In this document: positions 38,422-45,522 of the stretch, in pieces
Layout: the number at the start of each line of letters is the position of its first letter
Position numbering within the stretch: position 1 is the stretch's first letter
Source of the DNA: Methylophaga lonarensis MPL
GTDB lineage: Bacteria > Pseudomonadota > Gammaproteobacteria > Nitrosococcales > Methylophagaceae
Reading direction: 5' to 3'
DNA length: 45,522 nt
NCBI RefSeq assembly: GCF_000349205.1
Contig: NZ_APHR01000020.1
Span: forward strand, 5-45,526
Position numbers and translations under genes: made by a program
Notes under the pieces: generated by a model
The model's input: the letters and a program-made list of their open reading frames with translations, nothing else
The model's database searches: none
Told to the model about the DNA's origin: nothing

Positions 38422-41196
38422 TCAGGCAAACTGACGTTGTTCGCCAGCACCCTCAACATTGTCAACACAACGACCACACAGCTCTGGGTGCTCGGCATGC
38501 TGTCCGACATCAGCACGTTGATGCCAGCAGCGTTCACAGCGCGCATGGGCACTGCTGTTGATTTCAATTGTGACGGTCTCGGCTGAACTATTCTCGTGCA
38601 GCCTCACCTCAGAGACGATCAGCACAAACTTCAGCTCATCCCCTGCTTTTGTCAGTGTCTGATAGAGTTCTGCTCCTGCATGAATGTCGACTTCTGCTGT
38701 CAACCCGCCTTTGATATGACCCGCATTACGCGCCGTTTCCAGTTCTTTGGCGACCTGTTCGCGCACCGCGAATAATTGCTGCCAGAAATGGCGATCATAT
38801 GCTGAATCTTCAGCAAGTGGTTGCAGCGCTGAATACCAGGTATTCAACAACACGGAGTCATTGCGCTGGCCCGGCAGATAAGCCCATAACTCGTCTGCGG
38901 TAAAACTAAGTATCGGTGCAATCCAGCGACACATTGCTTCAATGATGTGATACATCACGGTTTGCGAAGAACGTCGGCCCAGGCTGTCAGTCTGCATCGT
39001 GTACTGACGATCCTTGGTGATATCCAGATAAATACTGCCCAGCTCATTGGCACAGAAATTATGAATTTTTTGATAAATCAGATGGAACTGATATTTATCG
39101 TAAGCGCTGATAAGCTCTTGTTGTAACTGCCAGGCACGATCCAATGCCCAGCGATCCAATGGCAATAGTTGCGCTGTATCAACCAGATCCGTTGCCGGAT
39201 CAAAGTCATTGAGATTCGACAGCAGGTATCTGGCGGTATTGCGAATACGTCGATAAGAGTCAGCCGTGCGCTTGAGGATCTCATCCGAGACGCTCATTTC
39301 GGCACTGTAATCAGTGGCAGCCACCCAGAGGCGAATAATATCGGCGCCCAGATTGTTGACCACTTTTTGCGGTGCCACCACATTGCCCTTGGATTTGGAC
39401 ATCTTCTTGCCCTGCGCATCCACGGTAAAGCCATGCGTCAACACGGACTTATATGGGGCTTCACCATTGGCGGCCACAGAAGTCAGCAAGGATGACTGGA
39501 ACCAGCCACGGTGCTGGTCACTGCCTTCCAGATATAAATCTGCCGGCCACTGCAATTGTTCGCGGCGCTTCAGCACGCAGGCATGCGAAACACCCGAGTC
39601 AAACCAGACATCGAGCGTATCCGTGACCTTGTCATAATCAACCGCTTCGCCGCCAAGCAGCTGTTCTGCAGGCATATCAAACCAGGCATCAATGCCCTGT
39701 TCTTCAACTGCCAGTGCTACTTTTTCGATCAGTTCTGCAGTATTGGGATGTAATTGACCGCTGATTTTATGCACAAACAAAGGAATCGGTACGCCCCAGG
39801 TACGCTGTCTGGAAATACACCAGTCAGGACGGCCTGACACCATGTTTTCAATTCGCTTTTGACCCCAGTCAGGCATCCATTGCGTTGCCGCAATCGCCTG
39901 CATTGCCGCTGGACGAAGTGCATTTTGATCCATGCTGATAAACCACTGCGGCGTCGCCCGAAAAATAATCGGTGTTTTATGACGCCAGCAATGCGGATAA
40001 CTGTGCTGAATGTCGACATGACAGAGCAAGGCATCACGCTCGCGCAGCACGTCAATCACCATCGGATTGGCCTTGAATACCGACTCACCGGCAAACAACG
40101 GCGTATCCGGCAAAAACACACCATTACCACCCACCGGATTATCCACTTCCAGTTGATACTTCAGGCCCACCACATAGTCATCCTGACCATGACCTGGCGC
40201 AGTATGCACTGCACCAGTACCGGCATCCGTGGTGACATGGTCGCCCAGAATCACCGGCACTTGCCGATCATAAAATGGATGTTGCAGCAGCAGACCTTCA
40301 AGCGCAGCGCCTTTGCAACGTCCAATCAATTCAGCTTGCAGTTGATAGCGTTCCAGCGCTTTTTCGTACAGTGCTTCTGCCAGCACTAATCGCTCATCGG
40401 CACATTGCAACAGCACATAATCCAACTCTGGGTGCAGACACACCGCCTGATTGGCTGGCAAGGTCCAAGGTGTTGTAGTCCAGATTGCGACACTGATGTC
40501 ACCCTGGCCTTGATTGTCGAATAACGCTTCAAAGGCACCGTTGTCCACCGCTTTGAAGCGAACATCAATGGCGGGTGATTGCTTGTCTTCGTATTCAACT
40601 TCCGCTTCTGCGAGTGCCGATCCACAATCCACACACCAGTGCACCGGCTTGACGCCTTTATGCAAGTGTCCTCGGTCGATGATCTCCCCCAAGGTGCGAA
40701 TGATGTCAGCCTCGAAATGAAAATCCATGGTCAGATAGGGATTGTCCCAATCGGCAAGCACACCAAGGCGTTTGAAATCTTCACGCTGTCCATCCACCTG
40801 CTTGGCCGCATATTCACGACAGGCTTTACGAAATTCGGCAGGGCTGACTTTAACACCCGGTTTACCCACTTTCTTTTCGACATTGAGTTCAATCGGTAGA
40901 CCGTGACAGTCCCAACCGGGTACATAAGGCGTATCAAAACCACTCAAGGTTTTTGATTTGAGAATGATGTCTTTGAGGATCTTGTTAACCGCATGGCCGA
41001 TATGAATATCACCATTGGCATACGGTGGTCCGTCATGCAGGATAAAAGCCGGGCGACCTTTGCCCTGCTCACGCATCTGATGGTAGAGATTAATGTCCTG
41101 CCAGCGCTTTAAAATCCGGGGTTCCTGATTGGGCAATCCCGCTTTCATCGGAAAGTCGGTTGCAGGTAGATTTAAAGTCTGTTTATAGTCAGCCAC
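38422..41196 (-). CDS. ileS: Isoleucyl-tRNA synthetase
   Basis: A 924-residue class I synthetase. The HIGH motif lies in [17 protein letters not shown] and the KMSKS motif in [14 protein letters not shown]1 editing residues appear around [12 protein letters not shown] and [19 protein letters not shown]. The C-terminal zinc site is [12 protein letters not shown] ... LCGRCVDNV. The start is a GTG at 41196, preceded by GGGA. A TATAAT lies 35-40 bases upstream, so it likely heads the ileS-lspA-hisC-tyrA-aroA-cmk run. ribF is not upstream. Confidence 0.96.
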   Translation of the reverse strand: MADYKQTLNLPATDFPMKAGLPNQEPRILKRWQDINLYHQMREQGKGRPAFILHDGPPYANGDIHIGHAVNKILKDIILKSKTLSGFDTPYVPGWDCHGLPIELNVEKKVGKPGVKVSPAEFRKACREYAAKQVDGQREDFKRLGVLADWDNPYLTMDFHFEADIIRTLGEIIDRGHLHKGVKPVHWCVDCGSALAEAEVEYEDKQSPAIDVRFKAVDNGAFEALFDNQGQGDISVAIWTTTPWTLPANQAVCLHPELDYVLLQCADERLVLAEALYEKALERYQLQAELIGRCKGAALEGLLLQHPFYDRQVPVILGDHVTTDAGTGAVHTAPGHGQDDYVVGLKYQLEVDNPVGGNGVFLPDTPLFAGESVFKANPMVIDVLRERDALLCHVDIQHSYPHCWRHKTPIIFRATPQWFISMDQNALRPAAMQAIAATQWMPDWGQKRIENMVSGRPDWCISRQRTWGVPIPLFVHKISGQLHPNTAELIEKVALAVEEQGIDAWFDMPAEQLLGGEAVDYDKVTDTLDVWFDSGVSHACVLKRREQLQWPADLYLEGSDQHRGWFQSSLLTSVAANGEAPYKSVLTHGFTVDAQGKKMSKSKGNVVAPQKVVNNLGADIIRLWVAATDYSAEMSVSDEILKRTADSYRRIRNTARYLLSNLNDFDPATDLVDTAQLLPLDRWALDRAWQLQQELISAYDKYQFHLIYQKIHNFCANELGSIYLDITKDRQYTMQTDSLGRRSSQTVMYHIIEAMCRWIAPILSFTADELWAYLPGQRNDSVLLNTWYSALQPLAEDSAYDRHFWQQLFAVREQVAKELETARNAGHIKGGLTAEVDIHAGAELYQTLTKAGDELKFVLIVSEVRLHENSSAETVTIEINSSAHARCERCWHQRADVGQHAEHPELCGRCVDNVEGAGEQRQFA

Positions 41197-41230
41197 ACAA
41201 AATCCCAAATAATCGCTAGTAAATCGGTGG

Positions 41231-41236
41231 ATTATA
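41231..41236 (-). promoter_or_regulatory. Candidate -10 box upstream of ileS
   Basis: TATAAT on the minus strand, 35 bases before the ileS GTG. No convincing -35 at 16-18 bases and no TGn extension. Confidence 0.35.
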
Positions 41237-41353
41237 CGGGTTTTTACAGGCGACCTAAATCACTGAAACTGAATTTATTTTATCGATGTCTTGCTGTAGT
41301 ACGGGGCATCCATCGTAAAATGTGCCACCTACACTGCTTGCAATGAGTCATTG

Positions 41354-41641
41354 ATGTCATCAACCCAGAAAATTCTGATCAAAGGTATTACGCAGGAGGG
41401 TGGCAAATTTCGTCCCAGTGACTGGGCAGAGCGGCTGTGCGGTGCAGTGGCCAGTTACGGCCCGGGACGTCGTATTCGCTTTCATCCTCGGGTCAGGCTG
41501 GCCAGCATTGAAGGTGTCAAATGTGTTGTCGTTGATGCGGTACTGCGAGATGAAAATGAAATGTTGTTTGAGTTTCTAATGGATTTTGCGCGCGATAACC
41601 AGCTACAAATTGAACAAGGTGATTCCGGCGAGAGACTCTAG
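41354..41641 (+). CDS. DUF3579 family protein
   Basis: A 95-residue protein with the DUF3579 pattern: KFRPSDWAERLCGAVASYG in the N-terminal half, RFHPRVRLASIEGVKCVVVDA in the centre and FEFLMDFARDNQLQIE at the end. The function is unknown; there is no signal peptide or membrane segment. The ATG at 41354 is chosen; a TTG just before is unlikely. It is divergent from ileS and stops 7 bp from the convergent CBS gene. Confidence 0.8.
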   Translation: MSSTQKILIKGITQEGGKFRPSDWAERLCGAVASYGPGRRIRFHPRVRLASIEGVKCVVVDAVLRDENEMLFEFLMDFARDNQLQIEQGDSGERL

Positions 41642-41648
41642 GGCTCTG

Positions 41649-42092
41649 TTACACCTGCCCGGCATCTGGCCAGTTCTGAATGTAGTTTTTCAGTAACTCG
41701 TTTTCAAACTTGGCTTTTTGCAGCAGCTCTTCCACCACATCAGTGATAGACAACATCCCTTCCAGCTTTCCCTGATACACCACCGGTAAGTGCCGAACAT
41801 TATGGTCGACCATCATGTTCATGACTTCAAGCGTGTTGTCTGGGTGGCATGTGTATGGGTCGGGCGTCATGGCGTCAGCCGCGGTCATCGGTGACCACAT
41901 AGGATGCTTCTGGTTCAGCACCGTCAGCAGATCTCGCTCAGACAAAATGCCTATCAACTTGCCATTTTGTGTGACCACCAAAGAACCAATCCGATGCTCC
42001 ATCATCAGGCTGACCGCCTTGTCCAGCGTATCTTCCGGTGCCAGACCGATAACCGGTTTGCCTTTGTTTTTGGTAATGGATCTGACTTTCAT
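41649..42092 (-). CDS. CBS-pair protein
   Basis: A 147-residue soluble protein made of two CBS domains (about 10-60 and 75-130): LDKAVSLMMEHRIGSLVV, GILSERDLL, then LEVMNMMVDHNVRHLPVVYQGKLEGMLSITDVV. Such free-standing pairs bind adenosyl nucleotides and sense energy state; the partner is unknown. A strong GGGGAAGG site precedes the ATG at 42092. It lies downstream of prfC, same strand, 65 bp apart. Confidence 0.9.
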   Translation of the reverse strand: MKVRSITKNKGKPVIGLAPEDTLDKAVSLMMEHRIGSLVVTQNGKLIGILSERDLLTVLNQKHPMWSPMTAADAMTPDPYTCHPDNTLEVMNMMVDHNVRHLPVVYQGKLEGMLSITDVVEELLQKAKFENELLKNYIQNWPDAGQV

Positions 42093-42157
42093 CAGCCTTC
42101 CCCTATGCAAGAAGCTTCAGGCTATTCTGCTTGAGCCAGCGGGGACTGACAAGCCTT

Positions 42158-43735
42158 TTACAAATGCTCGCGCGTTGCCCGGAAGTCAATGTCAGGCCAG
42201 CGCTCCATTGTCAAATCAAGGTTAACCCGGCTTGGCGCAATATAGGTCAGGTTGCCAGCACCATCCAGCGCCAGGTTAAGCGAAGCCTTGCGTTTAAACT
42301 CTTCCAACTTGCGATCATCATCGCAATAGACCCAGCGTGCTGTATGAACCTGTACCGGCTCATAGGCGCATTCGACGCCATATTCGCCCTTGAGCCTATG
42401 TACCACCACGTCAAACTGCAACACCCCCACGGCGCCGAGGATCAAGTCGTTATTGTCCAGTGGCCGGAACAGCTGCGTCGCGCCCTCTTCACTCAGCTGC
42501 TGCAGACCTTTGAGCAAGGCCTTGTTTTTCAGCGGATCCTTGAGTCTGACCCGGCGGAATAATTCCGGTGCAAAATAGGGAATACCGGTAAATTGCAAGG
42601 ATTCGCCCTGAGTAAAGGTATCGCCAATCTGGATAGTGCCGTGGTTGTGCAAGCCCAGAATATCTCCCGGCCAGGCTTCTTCCGCCTGTTCACGCTCAGC
42701 GGCCATAAACGTCACGGCATTGGCAATGGTCACATCTTTGCCAATCCGGCTTTGATGTAATTTCATGCCTTTGGTGTAATGACCACTACAGACCCGCATA
42801 AAGGCAATTCGATCTCGATGTTTCGGATCCATATTGGCCTGAATCTTAAACACAAATCCGGAAAACACATCCTCATCAGGGCTGACATCACGGGTTTTGG
42901 TCTGGCGAGGTTGTGGCGCGGGCGCATACTCGACATAGGCATCCATCAGCTCAGTGACACCAAAATTGTTCATGGCAGAACCAAAAAATACCGGTGTCAT
43001 TTCTCCTGCCAGGAAAGCTTCTAAATCAAACTCATCACTGGCACCACGCACCAATTCAATTTCATCGCGCAGATCCTGTGCCATCGCTCCGAACAACTCA
43101 TCCAGACGTGGGTTATCCAGTCCCTGAATCAACTCTCCCTCATCCTTACTATGGGGTTCGAACAAGCGAACACTGTCGTGATAAAGATGAAAAATGCCTT
43201 TGAAGCCTTTCCCCATGCCGATAGGCCAGGTCATCGGAGCACAACGGATGTTGAGAATACGCTCGACTTCATCAAGCAACTCCAGAGGTTCGCGGCCTTC
43301 ACGATCCAGTTTGTTGATGAAAGTCAGAATCGGTGTATCTCGCAGTCTGCAGACTTCCATCAGTTTGATGGTACGTTCCTCAACACCTTTGGCGCTGTCA
43401 ATGACCATCAAAGCGGAGTCGACCGCGGTCAATGTCCGGTAGGTATCCTCGGAAAAATCAGCGTGGCCGGGGGTATCCAACAGGTTAACAACCCGCCCTT
43501 TGTAGGGAAACTGCATCACCGATGAGGTCACCGAAATGCCCCGTTCTTTCTCCATTTCCATCCAGTCAGAGGTCGCATGCTTGTCGGTTTTGCGTGACTT
43601 GACACTACCGGCCATCTGAATAGCGCCGCCAAACAGCAACAGTTTTTCGGTCAGCGTGGTCTTACCGGCATCAGGGTGAGAGATAATGGCAAAGGTGCGG
43701 CGTTTGTTGACTTGTTGAGTTATGGCATCTGACAT
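42158..43735 (-). CDS. prfC: Peptide chain release factor 3
   Basis: A 525-residue translational GTPase that removes RF1/RF2 after termination. The P-loop [15 protein letters not shown], the RF3-specific [20 protein letters not shown], switch [16 protein letters not shown], and G4 FINKLDRE are typical. The RF3 C-terminal domain carries ADFR-like [23 protein letters not shown]. The ATG at 43735 has only a weak ribosome site. It is downstream of the phytochrome-like gene; a hairpin lies between. Confidence 0.96.
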   Translation of the reverse strand: MSDAITQQVNKRRTFAIISHPDAGKTTLTEKLLLFGGAIQMAGSVKSRKTDKHATSDWMEMEKERGISVTSSVMQFPYKGRVVNLLDTPGHADFSEDTYRTLTAVDSALMVIDSAKGVEERTIKLMEVCRLRDTPILTFINKLDREGREPLELLDEVERILNIRCAPMTWPIGMGKGFKGIFHLYHDSVRLFEPHSKDEGELIQGLDNPRLDELFGAMAQDLRDEIELVRGASDEFDLEAFLAGEMTPVFFGSAMNNFGVTELMDAYVEYAPAPQPRQTKTRDVSPDEDVFSGFVFKIQANMDPKHRDRIAFMRVCSGHYTKGMKLHQSRIGKDVTIANAVTFMAAEREQAEEAWPGDILGLHNHGTIQIGDTFTQGESLQFTGIPYFAPELFRRVRLKDPLKNKALLKGLQQLSEEGATQLFRPLDNNDLILGAVGVLQFDVVVHRLKGEYGVECAYEPVQVHTARWVYCDDDRKLEEFKRKASLNLALDGAGNLTYIAPSRVNLDLTMERWPDIDFRATREHL

Positions 43736-43784
43736 CAAAGGGGGTCTTCTGGGTGAGAGCGTTCGTTAAAAACAGGATATTGTC

Positions 43785-43812
43785 CCTGATTGCCGAAGTA
43801 CGAGCAATCAGG
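43785..43812. repeat. Hairpin between prfC and the GGDEF gene
   Basis: A perfect 9-base inverted repeat (CCTGATTGC / GCAATCAGG) with a 10-base loop, in the 137-base gap. There is no adjoining T run on the minus strand (T5 starts about 13 bases later), so it is a weak terminator candidate or a leader element. Confidence 0.6.
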
Positions 43813-43872
43813 ATCCCCTGCTGACTGGCTAATGGCATTTAAACTTCGAGCATAGGTAAGCCGGCTTGAGAT

Positions 43873-45477
43873 TCAACGTTTTCTATTACTGAGCCAACGA
43901 TTACGGCCGGTTTCCTTGGCTTCGTACATTGCTTTATCAGCACGTTCAACAATGTCGCGTCTCATATCACCGGTTTGCCATTCGGTAACTCCAATACTGA
44001 CAGAGATCCGACCGACAGTTTCCAGCTCAAGTGCGTAAATATGTCGGCAAAGCCGTTCTGCCAGCTTTTCCGCCTCAGCAAGATCCGTGTTGGAGGCCAG
44101 TACAATAAACTCTTCACCACCCCAGCGGCCCAGATGGTCACTGGCTCTGAGCAGTGTTTTCACTTCCCAGGCAATACCCGCCAGCACAGCATCACCAACA
44201 TCATGACCAAAGTTATCGTTGATTTGCTTGAAGTGATCGATGTCAAACAACAATAAACTGCAGGGCCTGCCATAGCGCGAGGATGCAGCCACTTCTGCAT
44301 CAATGGCCAGCTCCATGCGATAGCGGTTCCATATTTGAGTCAGGGTATCGGTATGCGCCAATTGTTCCAGCCGTTGATTAGTCTCCGAAAATCGTTGATT
44401 AAGCTTGCTGATTTGATGCACCGCAATCACAACTGCCAGATCTTCGCCTAGGTCCATCGCTGCCTGACGCTCTATTGGCGTCCATGGCTGACTCTCGCCC
44501 CGAACAATTTCTGACCAGTACGATGATTGTTCAGACTGACTGGCGTTTTTCTCGGTGAGGTGTTCAGGCTTGACGGCCCATTTGAACTCGATGGTGGCCT
44601 CTGGTCTGAATAGCAATAACCAGCCGGGACGATGATGGTCATAAGGCAGCGATATCGCAAGCAGGCCGCAGCAATCGACAAGCTGTTCAGCAATCTCAGG
44701 AAACAGGTTGCCTAGTGACTCCGTGTAAAAACATGCCTTTTTCTGCTCACCCAACCCGCTGATTATTTTCTCTAGCGGTTGATTTGCTGGCGAGTTTCCA
44801 TGCCTGAAAACATCATCATCAAAAACTAGCACAACGCCAGATGCACAAAATAACTCACACCAGTCAGCAGCATAATCAGCAAACATTTCTGCCGGCTCTG
44901 TCAGCCGCTCACGTTTGTCAGATAAGACTTGCCGACTATCCATCACTCGCTGCTGGAAAAGATTCTGCTCTTGGGTAGTGAGTAAGAACAATCGCTGTGT
45001 TGCCATCTGAACCAGATTAAAACTGACATCACGAATGCTCGAAGACAATGGCTTGCTGGTAAAACTATGACAGTTAATCGATCCCCACAGCTTGTTGTCC
45101 TGAAAAATCGCAATCACCAGCACCGACTTCACATCCAGCGCTTTGAGCATCTTTAGATAACTTGCAGGAGGCATCCATGAAAGCCCCAAGCATTGGTCAG
45201 GCTCTGGGAGGGCTTCAGCTTGACGAACAGCGATGAGTTTGACTGGCTGTGAATGCACATCATCTATGCAGATCATAATGTGTTGATTCAAATATTGTTG
45301 AAACCCGCACATCATCTGCGACGCAGGGAATGACAAGCCTTTAAGAGAAGGTATGCCCTGTTTACAGTGCTCCGCTATGACCATGCTATTCATTTCGGCG
45401 TCAAACTTGTGCAGACAAACCCTGTCAAAACCGCTTAATTCGGCCACCAGCAACGTCAACCAAAACCCGGGGACCAC
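43873..45477 (-). CDS. Phytochrome-like GAF-PHY-GGDEF diguanylate cyclase, N-terminus unclear
   Basis: A 534-residue frame. Residues about 10-170 match a phytochrome GAF domain (ELSGFDRVCLHKFD; LSFPASQMM; DNKLWGSINCHSF). Residues about 195-340 match a PHY domain (GWLLLFRPE; YWSEIVRGESQPW). The GGDEF domain (about 375-534) has an active GGEEF with an RxxD inhibitory site (RASD) five residues before it. Bilin-pocket residues appear replaced: PASDIP reads PASQMM, the His of the PxH motif reads Tyr, CHH reads CHS, and the PHY PRxSF is lost. The canonical N-terminal PAS domain is missing. Two in-frame TGA codons (45496-45498, 45514-45516) precede the first usable start (GTG 45477), so a truncation or a frameshift beyond the window is possible. 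Confidence 0.82.
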   Translation of the reverse strand: MVPGFWLTLLVAELSGFDRVCLHKFDAEMNSMVIAEHCKQGIPSLKGLSFPASQMMCGFQQYLNQHIMICIDDVHSQPVKLIAVRQAEALPEPDQCLGLSWMPPASYLKMLKALDVKSVLVIAIFQDNKLWGSINCHSFTSKPLSSSIRDVSFNLVQMATQRLFLLTTQEQNLFQQRVMDSRQVLSDKRERLTEPAEMFADYAADWCELFCASGVVLVFDDDVFRHGNSPANQPLEKIISGLGEQKKACFYTESLGNLFPEIAEQLVDCCGLLAISLPYDHHRPGWLLLFRPEATIEFKWAVKPEHLTEKNASQSEQSSYWSEIVRGESQPWTPIERQAAMDLGEDLAVVIAVHQISKLNQRFSETNQRLEQLAHTDTLTQIWNRYRMELAIDAEVAASSRYGRPCSLLLFDIDHFKQINDNFGHDVGDAVLAGIAWEVKTLLRASDHLGRWGGEEFIVLASNTDLAEAEKLAERLCRHIYALELETVGRISVSIGVTEWQTGDMRRDIVERADKAMYEAKETGRNRWLSNRKR

Positions 45478-45522
45478 CAGAAGTTCACTGTCGTGTCACC
45501 TGTGAGAGATGACTCAACTACT

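Overview
The window is a compact chromosomal segment of a gammaproteobacterium. Support for this comes from the gene content and order: rpoE-rseA divergent from nadB, ygfX/ygfZ, pilSR, typA, bamD, and hisC-tyrA-aroA-cmk-rpsA-ihfB. A complete ccoNOQP-ccoGHIS set marks it as an aerobe or microaerobe with a high-affinity cbb3 terminal oxidase. The genus cannot be fixed from sequence alone; a Thiotrichales/Methylophaga-like lineage is my guess. I saw no tRNA, rRNA, CRISPR array, insertion sequence or phage gene.

Layout. (1) 1-4269: the envelope-stress pair rpoE-rseA (rseA cut by the window edge), divergent nadB, then ygfX and ygfZ. (2) 4297-10255: the pilS-pilR two-component system behind a small PP0621-type protein, then typA and suhB, all leftward. 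(3) 10491-12994: an alanine-zipper outer-membrane lipoprotein facing a LysM/L,D-transpeptidase, then bamD, which carries a single-base frameshift. (4) 13063-19278: a leftward sucC-sucD-nadE-glnB operon and a rightward pip-dtd-unknown operon, separated by a perfect 19-bp inverted repeat. (5) 19241-22528: a large membrane PAS-PAS-GGDEF-EAL protein. (6) 22778-30994: the cbb3 oxidase locus. It has a perfect FNR/Anr box upstream of ccoN, a 39-residue membrane protein between ccoP and ccoG, and an extended -10 promoter in front of ccoG. (7) 31364-41196: a leftward run ileS-lspA-hisC-tyrA-aroA-cmk, then rpsA, ihfB and an Mth938-like gene, punctuated by terminators. (8) 41354-45522: a DUF3579 protein, a CBS-pair protein, prfC, and a phytochrome-derived diguanylate cyclase whose bilin-pocket residues look lost.

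Themes. Envelope homeostasis runs through several genes (RpoE/RseA, BamD, the OprI/Lpp-like lipoprotein and a likely transpeptidase partner, LspA). NAD supply is represented by nadB and by nadE, the latter co-transcribed with the PII gene glnB. Respiration is represented by the cbb3 operon, and c-di-GMP turnover by two multidomain proteins.

Most of the window is ordinary core genome. The items most worth a second look are the degenerate phytochrome-GGDEF protein, the bamD frameshift, the 39-residue cco-locus peptide, the lipoprotein/L,D-transpeptidase pairing, the nadE-glnB coupling, and the leader hairpins of rpsA and ihfB.
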